Positions 1-12,000 of a DNA stretch of 64,000 nt are shown here, piece by piece. The notes beneath the pieces were generated by a model, which was given only the letters and a program-made list of their open reading frames with translations, was not told the origin of the DNA and ran no database searches. Source of the DNA: Norana najaformis (Eukaryota > Annelida > Clitellata > Crassiclitellata > Hormogastridae); the NCBI GenBank assembly GCA_964023275.1, contig OZ029914.1, positions 13,312,341 through 13,376,340 on the forward strand, given 5' to 3'. Position numbers and translations under genes: made by a program. How positions within the stretch are numbered: the first letter of the stretch is position 1; each line of letters begins with the position of its first letter.

Positions 1-165
1 CATACATACTGTAATGTACTAGCGATTGACCAAAAGTGTCATGTATGAGACTGACAGTATGCGTCATCTATCATCACTGCAAGCACACGTGCTGTTGATT
101 CAGTATAGGCCTAATGCCATTCTGCTCAAGGTGAACTCATCTAAGCCTATAACTCGTCTGGTCTC
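1..165. repeat. Duplicated upstream-flank block
   Basis: This stretch matches 17405-17545 over most of its length, including the shared segment GCAAGCACACGTG. The second copy lies about 2 kb upstream of the start codon of array copy 1. By analogy, this block should lie about 2 kb upstream of another array member to the left of the window. That last step is inference. Confidence 0.6.
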
Positions 166-700
166 TTGCCATTAGAGCTGAACAAGTCTGTTGGTTCCTT
201 AGTACTGGGAACATCAGCTTTATGTAGAGCTCGCCAAACTGTGTCATTGATGGCACAATGACGAAGGGATCGTCCGAAAGCCAGTCTGCAGACGAAACCG
301 TGGTGGCCGTCATAGCCAACCAAATCACCGCAGCGACATTGATGTGGGCTGCAAAGGTTAAGGCCCAAACGGAGGCCAACTGCTACTTGTACCGCCTCGT
401 TGTTTAAGAAGAGGTCTCATGATGAGATGGGAAGGGCGGTCAGCCAATCACCAGAGTGGGGACAACCGACGTCTGCCAACCGTGCTCGATCGGTCGGTTT
501 TTCGGCACTTATCCAAACAGCCGTCCTATCTAATTCAATCATAGGTCCGTCTCAGGTCGCCTGTTGGTTGGCAGTGGGTCGACGCTTGATGGGAGTGTCT
601 CCCTACGAGCAGTTATCAGATCAACCAGGTGCGTATCGGGAGTCTCAAGTCATTGACTAAGAATGGCGGACTGAAGATGGAAGGTGGCCGCAGCTGAAGC
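137..700 (-). pseudogene. Degenerate non-LTR retrotransposon pol C-terminal region
   Basis: The minus strand encodes a frameshifted relic in two overlapping frames. One frame has a cysteine-histidine cluster (QCRCG, HHGFVC, LRHCAIND) followed by KEPT and GKRPDE. This pattern is common at the C-terminus of retrotransposon reverse-transcriptase polyproteins, where a zinc-knuckle-like cluster precedes an EP-GL-DGKRPDG segment. No reverse transcriptase core remains. The region looks less AT-rich than its surroundings, which fits an insertion. The assignment rests on remembered family resemblance. Confidence 0.4.
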
Positions 701-859
701 CAAGTAGGCCCACCCTCCTCATACCAAGTCCACCGTGCCTTATAGGCAACGTGGCCTGCAGCCTTTGAGTGTTGTCAAGTTTTATATTGACGATGGACTC
801 GATGCCTTCCCGCATGGTGTTATCATGCCGATCCAGTTAACTATCCAACGACAATGCAT

Positions 860-985
860 CAATCGATGACGCTGAGCAAGTGTAAACGAAGGACTTGACC
901 GTCTGAGGGGAGCAGGTTCGAATTCATACTCCCAGCGTTACAACCGAGCGCTCTAACTAATCGGCTACCATGCCCCGCAAATTAA
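860..985 (-). repeat. tRNA-derived SINE
   Basis: Read on the minus strand this is a tRNA-like head. A box A-like TAGCCGATTAGTTAGAGCGC is followed at normal spacing by a box B-like stretch ending TTCGAACC. The same family occurs near 28285-28485 and in intron 2 of array copies 1-3. It continues leftward into a body containing GACGCTGAGCAA. It is a repeat rather than a functional tRNA gene, because the head runs into the family body and lacks a clean acceptor stem. Confidence 0.65.
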
Positions 986-1730
986 TTAATATTTTCAATA
1001 ATGATTTGGCTCAAGCAAGGCAGAAGAGCAGAGAAAAAGGCGAAGAAAAGAAGTGGAAAGGTTAGCGTGTGGTGCAAGGGTGTTTGGAAGGCAGTTCGAA
1101 GCCGGGTTGTCCCGCTTTACCGAACGCAGATTTCCTATGGTCATCGCAGAGAGGACCGCCCCTATCTGTGGACGCTTTGCTAGATAAAAGGATATGCAAG
1201 CATCACTGTCAGCTGTACGTGCGATCTATTGTCATTTTAAGGCTCTAGACGCCTTTGGGATTGCTAGTCTCGCTCTCCGCTCAGTATCTGGCGGTAAAGC
1301 TTAGGGTAGGGACTACCACAGCTTCTAACACCATTTTGCACCACAGGTTAGGCATATTTCAGTCCAATTTTTTATGATTTTTAGGCATTGTCGCGCAACG
1401 TAATTGTCCAGTACGACTGTACATAAAAGTATATAGTCTGGTTTTAATATACAGTATAAAGTGACAACTCTGCACCTAGACATGTTCTGTAACTGAAAAC
1501 CACCACTCAGCTTCAGGGCATTAGTTTCTGCATTGTTTTAAAAATTGCTATAATTAGTTCTAAACGAAGAAAATGCAGACGTGTTCTCCATGGAAACAGA
1601 TGGCGTCACATTTAATTTTTGAAATCAGGCGTTACTATGACAACACAGTAAGATCGTTAAAAGTATTGGTTTTGATTACGATTTAAGTTGATGCGACCAT
1701 TGATTGATGTATTAATGCATCAATAAAATT
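986..1730. other. Intergenic, nothing recognised
   Basis: No open frame here resembles a protein I know, and no splice pattern matches the array. The short lysine-rich ORF at 1001-1183 shows no support as a gene. Confidence 0.5.
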
Positions 1731-3240
1731 TCTAAGGGTACTATTTCCTATTAAACCTCGTATAATGCACCAAGTTTTCTTAATATCATCTTTAAAATCC
1801 GTTAATTTTTTACATAATGCAGTTCTTCGGCTTTATTTCTGAGTTCCTTAAATTTGTTCCTATATTTAGTGTATTTGTTTTTATTGGCTGCGGAAGGATT
1901 TTTTAAAGGAATTTAAATAAAGTTTATATTTTATTTTACACGATTTTAACAAGTCAGGGATCATCCATGGTTATTTTAATAAGGTGTGTCCTTTCAAATT
2001 ATCACATACTATGGACAGTAAAGAATTAAATCGTAAACAGCTCTATATTTGATTAATAAATACTGAATATGCCAGAGGGGTCGCAGTTGCTACATGCAGA
2101 GATTACTGGAGTCCAGTCCGTTCCAATCAGGTGCGCATGGAACTCATGAATACTAGATTCAGTAATTAAGCGTCTTTCAGATTAGGGTTGATTGTAAGAG
2201 TGAAGAGGGTTTTAGTCACCACAGACCAAAACTGTAAATGGTCAGATATGTCACTAACCATACTAGAAGAATCAAAGTGATTCAAGTAAGTATTAGTATA
2301 GATATTATCAATTAATGAAGCTGTTGTATCTGTAATGCGTGTGAGCCGTAATATAGAAGGAAGATAGTAATAGGAATCCAAAATGTTAAGAAAATCACAA
2401 GCGTGAGTGTGTTGTTCAGATTGGAGAAGGTTCATATTAAAATCACCTGGTAAGAATATTCTTTTTCCAGTGCTGGAGAGGTAGGGTAACAACTGTTCGA
2501 ATTCCTTATTAAATGCATCTACATCAGCTCCGGGAGGGCGATAAATTGGGCCAAATATACTATCTTTCCCCTTAGTTTGTGGTATATTAATGAACAGTCT
2601 TTCATAAGTAATATTGTTAGGTTTAGGCTCAGGTACTTCAAAAACACAAAAATTAAGATCTGCTTTAATAAAGACAGCTACCCCACCTCCTTTACCTGCA
2701 GTTCTACATTTGTAGATAAATTCATAACCAGGAATGGTAATGATTTCAGCAGAATCATTGTCAATCCAAGTCTCAGTTAATGACAAAACGGAAATAGGGC
2801 GTTGGGACAGAACAGTCCGTATTTCGAATAATTTGGGATACAGACTTCTTCAGTTTAAATGCATGATTGCAAATGGATAGATTGGCGATTAAGAAACTGT
2901 TTTTCTAAGGTGTCAAAGGTACTGTAGGAACTTGAACAGAGAATATATCGAAAGAAATTTTCGTCATGGTCTAGGTCGTTATTATTCACTAAGGAACTGT
3001 GTTCCTCTTCTGGATACAAATTAAGGGCCAATTTATCAAACCTCTTTTCTATCGGCTGTCTCGATAAAATCAGAGACAACGGCGCAGTAATAAAAGGGTA
3101 GGATTGTCTTAACACATTGGTGGCAGTAATAGGTTCGGAGACAGAGATAGGATGAGACCTGAACTCCACTTCGGTATAACTAATACATGTGCAGCTGTTA
3201 CACAATGCGCAGATTACATTAATATCATTAAACTTGCAGC
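1730..3240 (-). mobile_element. Non-LTR retrotransposon relic with APE endonuclease
   Basis: A 5' part of an APE-type LINE on the minus strand. The frame at 2166-2786 carries the ordered endonuclease motifs SLTETWI, IYRPPG, GDFNMNLL, LIDNIYTN and a C-terminal SDISDHLQ (catalytic SDH). Just upstream the expected HLN-x-RSL motif is interrupted by a TGA near 2858, and a frameshift separates it from a further upstream frame (2855-3205). Downstream, between 1730 and 2050, broken frames show PWMIPDLL, typical of the linker before reverse transcriptase. The polymerase itself is missing. The element is therefore inactive, although its endonuclease is well preserved. Confidence 0.8.
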
Positions 3241-3319
3241 GACTATCGCCTAGTCAAATCGTTTGTACAGAAGGAGTGGTGATCGTAAAGTGAAAAGAAA
3301 AACAAAGAAGAAAACAGAG

Positions 3320-4341
3320 TGTGTGTATGGTCAGAGACTGGATAGAGGCAAACACGTAACATCAGGAAGGGTCGAAACTAACTCTACGTCATGTTTAAGG
3401 CAAATTCGAATAAATCGATCATAAATTTGTGAAATGTACAGTTTAAGCGAAAGTTTATTTCGTTACTTAATTACCATAAATAATTTTTATAGACTCAAGT
3501 GAAGTAGATTACTTAATTTTTCCGATGACTGTAACCCATAAGTGGAGAAGACATTTTATCATCAAGAAGAATTTTATTATCAAAATTAGAATTATGGCGC
3601 AAAACGTCTATTTGAGGATTCTCCGGATAAAGAACAGACACCAAGAGGTCTCTACAAACTTCTGCAAAAAATGACGTAATCGCATCGTATCACCGTAAAC
3701 GTCATTGTAATTTTTCTAGGACCCTCGTTGCATAGGTGGGAACTGTGGGCAAGCAGAGAAGGTTATAGATACAGGACCTTCAGTGCGGGAGCCAAACCTA
3801 CATAGATGCTAACGTATCTTTTAATACATAATAATTATATTATTGAAATTTGCTGGTCTGGAACAGCCTGCACAAAAATATAGAGATTTACACAGTGTAA
3901 GTTGTGGTGCATGCCAAATAACCTCCGTACATGTATGAAGGTGTAACCACTTCACATAAAAATTAATCAAGGTACATGTGAATCTGAGAGAGAACTTGTT
4001 CGATTAATATGTGTCTTTTCTGAGACAAAACGGCTACGTCATTGGAAAACAATACTGACAAAACTACTATGTACTTGAAAACAATTTCGACAAAAAGGCT
4101 ATGTCCTCTGACACGCCAGTCTCAGGAAAACTATTGTCAATCCGGAAGCAATAAACAGCACTTTAGAAGTTGCTCGAAACTTATGATGGTCCATTAATTG
4201 AACGTTTTAGGATTTCATTGCATAAATTTGTACTAAGAAGTCCATCAAAATGAGGCTCTAATGCAGTAGCAAGTAGTTTCTTTATCAGTTCTAAAACATT
4301 GCTAGTTCTTGTGTCTAGAAGGTAAAATCTGACATTTTCTT
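3320..4341 (-). other. 3' flank / 3' UTR region of array copy 1
   Basis: This region aligns with 18180-19212 and with 29820-31191, each directly after the stop codon of a paralog on the minus strand. It therefore belongs to the duplicated unit and probably contains the 3' UTR. I found no convincing AATAAA on the minus strand near the stop, so the transcript end is not placed. Confidence 0.6.
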
Positions 4342-5183
4342 TCAGCCTGAAATGTCAAAAACCAAAACGCTGCCACCGTTTATTGAGTTGTCACAGACAA
4401 GCAGGCGGCAGTTCGACTCGTCAACGAATATTTTTCGTGGATTTACCAATCCCAGTTTTCTTGAGACAAGTTTTCTCTGATATCCCAAATTCGATGTCAG
4501 CAACAAGATTCGACCGCCAGTTTCATCAACTACCAAGAATGAGCCATCTCTGTTCACTAACACGTTGATTGGACGTAAGCCTAATATTGAAGTGCTTAGA
4601 TCTTTATAGGAGGGTGACTTCAATACTTTTCCTTCATTGTTTATTATGCAGATTCTGCCTCCTGAAGCCTCACCGTAGGTCACCACGAAACGATCACTGG
4701 CTAGTTTCACCGCATGCCATGGATTCAATACATCAAGCGGTATCTCGTGGACCACTTGACCGTTTGGAGTGATTTCTATTAATTTCCTTTTATCCAATAC
4801 AGTTAGGATGATATTCGATTCATCGGTAATAGACAACCTAGCCGCGTCGTCGCCTTGCCATAATTTCTTTAAGATATTTCCACTCGCATCAACTCTTAGA
4901 ATTTCCATTGGTACACCAAAAGGTTTTCCATCGACAATATACAAACACTTGTTTCTAGAACAGGATACGATATCTCGCGGTTCTTCCAAAGTGTCAATGA
5001 TAAAGCATCGTTCAAAATGAAGGCTGGTGTAGTTGTATACTTCGATTTCAGAATTTTTCCTAGTTACAACAAAAATTTCATCAGCCAAAAGCGCCAGTCC
5101 ATAGATAGCGGTTTTATTTCTTTCTGATGCTTTTGTTCTGATCGTCAGAAGTAATTTCGGATCAGCTGTAAAGTCGATTTTTT
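4342..5183 (-). CDS. Copy 1 exon 9: six-bladed NHL-like beta-propeller and stop
   Basis: The last coding exon encodes 280 residues with six repeats, each of the form strand, x-D-x-G, strand. Recognisable starts are [62 protein letters not shown] and [17 protein letters not shown]. This fits NHL/TRIM2-like propellers, which bind proteins, RNA or other ligands. Equivalents: 19213-20054, 31192-32033, 42069-42973 and 58886-59793. The last two have a C-terminal tail about 21 residues longer. It ends FDISG-stop. Confidence 0.85.
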
Positions 5184-5976
5184 CTGTGTTAAAACATATT
5201 TATTAGTGCATAATAATTCGGCAATCTGTCATGTAAGTAAAAAAGGCGAACATCAGCACGACAATGTATGTATCACAACAATGGATAGATTGTTGGTAGA
5301 AATAAAAATTTTGAACTAATTCCTACATAAAATACATTAATAGCCTTAACATTGCGATTAGGTAAGGCCAGTTAACTAAAACAGTTCCGCTGTGACGTCT
5401 ATGACACCACCGATATCAGATATGTCACGCTGCTTGCCTATCTAGACGTATGCACAGAATTTGATACTGTGAGCCGCAGCCGCTCTGGTTCTTGCCAATT
5501 TCCTCATTCCGATGCATCTGGCCTACTGCAATGCTGCCTTAGAGGTTTGTCAAAATTCCAGATACGTTGGTTTCAACCATCCTAAATTGCGCCGTTCGAA
5601 ATGTTGCCAACCTCCGAAACTTAAAATAAAACTCATGATTCCGGCTATGTTTCAGACACTGACTTTTGGTCGAGAATAATGAATGACAGTAAGCAATTCA
5701 GTAAACATTATGGTTGAGAACCTTATAGTAACATTAGATTACGTTCTAAGTTACAAAAATGTCTATCCGTAGAACACTGTATTTTCTTCTCCCCTCTCTC
5801 TCTCTGGTCTCTAGCAACAGGACTTGTTTTTCATATAGCTTCTTTAGACAACCCCACTGACTTGATGCAGAGCTCGTCATTAAGAATCTGGTGCCCTGCT
5901 ATAAGCTTTTACCTGGCGCTTTAGAAGTTTCGAGTTTACGAGTACGATTATGTATAAAGCCTTACAGCTGTAACAC

Positions 5977-6029
<53 letters not shown>

Positions 6030-9000
6030 GGGAATTATAATACAAAAAGCTCGTGCAAATTGATTTTTAAAGCTTTGCTCACATCTCCAACTTAACGCGT
6101 CATTTCATGAACGCGTAGTAAGCAGGTCCATTTAGAAACTGTTAGCATCATGCATTCTACTTTTGCGATTACTTCAAAGATTAATTACACGATGCTTTGC
6201 GGCTTCCGATGCAGAATACTATGAACTGCAGACGAACAATCTATACGACGCTCATATCAAAATTCATCTATCATAATCCGAATAAAAATGAAAAACTAAG
6301 AATACTTGAAACTGTCGCTCACTTTCGTTCTTCTTCAAATCATCCAAGAATATAGTGATGCTGATGGGGATAAGTAATTCAGACGAATCCGACACATTAC
6401 CATTGGAAAACTGTTCGAAGATCGTTTCTAGTTTTTCAAGTAGGATCCCTGATGCATACATACTTTGCAAATCCCGTTGTGCATTTATCGACTGACACCA
6501 AAACCAGATCACAATTCCATTATCCTCCTGGTGAGAGAAAGGGACGATGACAATTTGATCATCTGCAGTTTTGAATGCCGTGTCTTCACTGCTAGGAAGT
6601 GGCAATCCTTGTGACTGGTTTAGTTTTTTGATTACCATGGCTTCCTTTTCTTTCAACTTCAATATTTTCTCGTTTGAGGATTTAGAGAATAGACGTAGTT
6701 GAAGCCCTTCTTTTATCAGTTTTGTCGATATCTTTGACTTAATAAGAACTGCAAGCATTTCAAATATAATCGCACAATCATAACATGCGTACAATTCTAT
6801 AGCGGCTATAAAAACATGATCTCCTCATATTTTAAAAAACCGATCCTCACAAGTTTCAATTAACATATGCAAAGTTAAGCATAGAACACCACTACCGTTC
6901 CGTTAAAAAATTGCAAGTGCGACTACATATGACATAAACTGGCAGAGCAATAATTCAAACAATAAAAAGGTGGCATAGTTACACAGAAAGTCACTTCTCA
7001 ATTGTAAGTTTCCATTTGTGCTATCATCGTTCATTTTCTTTACCTGATTGTTTGACATTTTTGAGAATGTAAGAGAATATAAAGCATCAACCTACTAATT
7101 TCAATAACTTGAAAACAAGTTGATTCGACTATAATTACAATTATAACTTATAATAATGATAATAATTATTATTATTATTATAATCATTACCTCCTCCTTT
7201 TTCCAAAAGATCGACAACAAAATTCTGTTCGGTCTGGCGAAAGCATTCTAGAACCCTCAAACCTTTGTCTTCAGTGAACGTAATCGTTCTCATCCAGAGT
7301 AGAAGTTCATCGTTCTTACAGAACCTGTAAGGCTGATTGCTCAAGTGCTCTTGTTCTTCATCCGTTATACAATTTTTTGAATGTAGTAGAGCAATCAAAC
7401 GATTTGAGTCCAGATTCTCAACCAGAAACTGATGATTGCTTCTAATCACAAGACTTTCTGTGTGAAATACATAGGAAAGCAAATGAAGAGAAATCTACAA
7501 TTAAGAACCCCATTTGGTCGACTGAAATAAACAAAGGCTGTCATACAATCATAACAGCACAAATTATCTGGTATAAATGAACCCTACAAATGTATGAGCT
7601 TATTATTAAAAATCTATTAATTTCATATGGAAAGAATAGGTAATGGTTACGACTCTCTCGAAATGTATTAACGTCGTTCTAGGTCACTATCAACACTCAG
7701 TCACAATCGAAACAATTTAATCATAATTGAATCAAAACACTTAGAGTTTACACATGAACTAATAAGGTGGAAGCCTACCACGATTAACGGCTGTGATATA
7801 TACGCCTTCGAGCTCACGATTGAGCTGTTGTGGCTGAATTGTTGCACAATTGAGTTTATTCTCTAACTCTGGCTTTCGTTGTTTTTCAGTTTCCAGTTCT
7901 TTTTGTAACTCCAATATTTGATCAGTTGCCAATGCTTTTGCATCCGCTGTCTCCTTTTGAGATTTAATTAGATCCAGCTTTTTCTCCTCAGCCAACTCCA
8001 AAGTCTTTTCCATCTCTTTATGTTGTGACTGAGTTGTTGCATAACTGAGGTTGTTCTCTAACTCCTGCCTTCGATGTTTCTCACTTTTTAATTCTTCTTG
8101 TAACTTCAATAATCGATCAATTGCCAATGCTTTTGCTTCCGCTGTTTGTTTTTGAGTTTTGATTAGATCCAGCTTTTCTTCCTCAGCCAACTCCAAAGTT
8201 TCTTTCATCTCTTCTAGTTGCCTTCGGAGCTCCCGACTGTTTTTCTGCTTCTCAAGCAGCTGTGCTTTGAGTGCAGTTCTAATCTCGTTTTTATCCTTTA
8301 GTATTTCGCATTCTTTCTTTAACTCGTCTCTTTCAGTTTTCAACAAAGTCATCCCACTTTTGCTTTCTTCAAAAGTTTCTTTTGATTTCTGAAGTTCACA
8401 TTCGGTGGACGCTAAACGGGCATTTAATTCATTCATTAGTTGTTGGAGGCTTTGTTTATCGCATTCTGTTTTCTCCAATCTATCTTCCATTTTCATGATT
8501 ACAGCACTATTCAAAAGTTTCTCTTCCTCGAATCGCCTGCACTTTGCTTTTTCATGGTAAATATCGGTCTTCAATTTAATTATCTTCTCTTCTAATTGTA
8601 TCCGTTCCTCACTGTTTTGAAATCTTTCGCTAGACAGGTCTTGTTTCAGGAAATGCAGTTGTGTTCTGATAACTTCATTTAGCGATGCAGCAGCTGAGTA
8701 TTTACTGGCATTTTCTTTCAATTGTTCCAACTCATTGTTTGTCTCTAATTTTCTTGTAACAGCTTCTTTCCTGATCTTGTGACAGTCTTAACAGAAAACA
8801 CTTGCAACTGTTAGCCGTGACTAGAATTTTAATGTACTTATTCGTTGGTCGTTGTAATTGACTGTGAGTTTAACTTAAAACCATATAATAAAGGCAAAAG
8901 TAGTTAAACATGAAAAGTAAGACTGCACTTCACGTATATCCCATCTATGTCACTGATCTCAAGAAAAGTCATTGTAATTTTAAAACAAGTAAGCACGCTG

Positions 9001-12000
9001 ACTTCAGTTTCGGGCTTCACATTGCCAGCATGTATATAAATTGAAACACATACCATCCAAAATTACAGCAATCATTTTGTCCATAGGGTTCACAAATACA
9101 TAATTTATGCCGTTTTTAATGGTACGCCCTCTACCAAAGCGTCTTGTTCAAAAAAATAATTTATTGCAGCTAGGGAAATATTTTCTGAGTTTAAAGAAAT
9201 CAGTATTACCTTGCAGTACAACATGACAACACATCTTCAAATTATCTTCTGTTTTATCTGAATAAAACAGGTAAACGGATATGACTTTGGTTGCGATTTC
9301 TGTCTGCAGTTGAGACTCAAGTCCACTTAGCCTCGCTTGAAATTTTGTTCCTTCAATCTAGGAATATTATGCAGAACACCTATACAGTTATTATCCAACG
9401 AAACCTAAAGGCTGACTTATTGCAAGCGATTTATTGCACTGTTCATTTACAATCTCAAGAAAAGCTTATATAAAAATGGAATTGGATTGAGGTAGAGAGT
9501 ATATCGAGACAACATCGCAAAGGCCATATAAAAATTGAGAGAGACAAAATTACGTATCCGGGTGGATTATCATAGGGTACCAAAGTTAACTGATATACAA
9601 TAGAGTGATGTTGATTAACAATGAAAATAATGATGTCGAAGGAATTTATACATACCCTCCGGAAATGGTCTGTTTTCTCTGCATTTTTGGCAACAATGTG
9701 TATTGATTTGACATTGCGCTGGACTACGGCTGACCCTCTGCCTGGCTTTGGTGGAGGAACTGGCTTTGAAAAAGAACGCACTGGAATGGGTTTCTGCCCA
9801 AATTTATGAAATGCTGTTGGTGACAGTTTCTTGCAAATACGTTTTGTTGTTTGCACTGTAGATGCCTCTGTGGCGTGGACAACAGGTGAATCTGCGAACT
9901 CAATGAATTCCAAAATCAATCAAGCTGGTCTATTTAAAATAAAAGGATATCAATAAGCTATGCATTATACACCAAAGGCTTTTTTGGACAATCAAAGTCT
10001 AAAGGAATGATACAATTGATCTAAACTTTGAACAAAGATGCAATACATTGACAAATATCTATGATTTTAGTCTCGTTAATATCTTGTTACACAAATGTTT
10101 CCTACCCATATCTTTTCCTAAAATTATGTTATCAGTTTTCAAGTAATCTCAAAGTTCTAAAGTCACACATTAGCAGTTTTCTAACCGGCCAGTAATATGA
10201 AACACAATCGAAGTAAACGCACAAGTACTGATTAACATCTCTTACTTAGCATTTGATACACACTTTGTTAATTGCAATGAAGACTTGTCACTCTAGCCTT
10301 TAAAATAGTGTATGTGTGCACAAATTAGACTAATAGTTGACTGCGAACATCATAATTACTGTAGCCTAATAGATATACAGCAGCAACAGCAGAATATAAT
10401 AATTTAAACATCTACCTTTTGGTGTTTTGAGTTTTGTAGCCAGGTGTCCTTGACCTGAGTCTTCTAGAGCTGATAAAAACTTGTCAAAGTCTTTCGGAGA
10501 TTTCTTGCTAAGAAGTCCAAGCAGAAACTCGTTCTTTTGGAAGGTGTCATTCAAACAGAAAATATGCTGTTTCTCGCGAGCCGTCAAGACCTCTTCTTGA
10601 TATAGCAGAGAAATGAGTCCATTTTGTATGTCGAGGTTATCTGATAACCATATGAAATTTCGGCAAATCAAGTCTTTATGATCCGAGGCATCTCCTCTAC
10701 TAGTCCCAGCACACGCTAAAATAAATTTCATAAAATTTTGAACTGCATGGCATAAAGAAAACCAGAAATAAAGAATTTGGCTATTAACTAGATTCTGACT
10801 TTAAAAACTGTTCACTCTCACACACTTGAAATAAAAGAGTGTATTACTGTACTTCCAAAATTCAGCTACTTTGTATAAAACTCTTTCTTTCATACATAAT
10901 AAGCAACCACCAGAAACTAATCCCCCAGGAAGGATAAAAATAATATTTTAACACTCAATCCAACATGAACGAAAGGATATGACTTATAATGCATATGGAG
11001 GTGTTTTATGACGTGCTATATTATTTTTATCAACATCATCTTCATCACTATCCTTATCATGATCATCATTGGCCTGATCATCAACATCATTGTTATTATT
11101 TTCATTGTCATTATTATTTTTATCATATTTACTATTTTTATTATTATTACATGAGGATTTTGTCTTACAGCACTTACAGTATTGGCCGTCACAAGCTCAA
11201 CAGAATCATAAGAGAGAATATTGATGGCGCTGAGCAACTGTGAGAGAAATACTGGCTCATGATTCCTACACAGTATCCATCTAAGGGAAGGCTCGAAACC
11301 CTACTCTTCGCGTTACAAGATGTGCGTTCTACCAATTAGCTACTGTGCCACACAAATAGTTAATATGTCAAACTTACCATCGTCACCAGACACCAGCATT
11401 TGATACAGATGCAACTGGTTCGTATGTTTAATGAGCGCCAAGAAATATTCATATGCGTGTCTCGGTTTTCTAGCAATGATGCTTAGCAGCTCTTCATTGG
11501 CTCGGATTGGAATTGACTGTAAATGTTGGATGTGTTCTATCTCCTTCAGTGTTAGTTTCTCCTCTTGATACATCGCTGCTATTATATCTCCCAGGCATGA
11601 AAGGTTGCTAACCAGCTGGTTGTATTTTATGTGAATTAATTGTCCATGTTCTTCTATAATAAATGAACAAAACAATAACTGACTGCTTTTTACGACGATT
11701 ATGCCTACCATAAATAAATGTGTTTGAACCATGTTTTCTGGATTTCATTTATACTTATACTTTTCCATAAATTAAATATTGTTTAGTTTTAAGTGCTTGC
11801 ATTCTTTTGTAATCTTTCAACTCTCCTTCTCAAACTGTTAAGGTTTTTAAACTGATATGCTGCATTTTGCTCCAACTTAAGCAAATCCGTGAAAAGTTAC
11901 GGAGTTATCTAAAATTTAGTTTACAACTTTGGATACTTTCATTCACTCTTTAAAATATTTTCTTACTTCGACATCTAACTTTTGAATTCGCGGTAGCCAT

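Noticed and set aside
400-660. Plus-strand 86-residue frame
   Set aside because: It lies opposite a degenerate retrotransposon relic and has no family resemblance.
4383-5020. Plus-strand frames opposite the propeller exon (also at 19440-19891, 31419-31622 and 59316-59783)
   Set aside because: They are antisense shadows of a conserved coding exon. Similarity among copies reflects the propeller on the other strand.
10989-11243. His/Tyr-rich small protein on the plus strand
   Set aside because: It is a translation of the TCA/ATT microsatellite and the SINE. The frame is not kept in the matching region of copy 2 or 3.
11291-11352. A functional tRNA gene
   Set aside because: Box A and box B are present, but the head continues into a SINE body and recurs as a dispersed repeat, with no paired acceptor stem.
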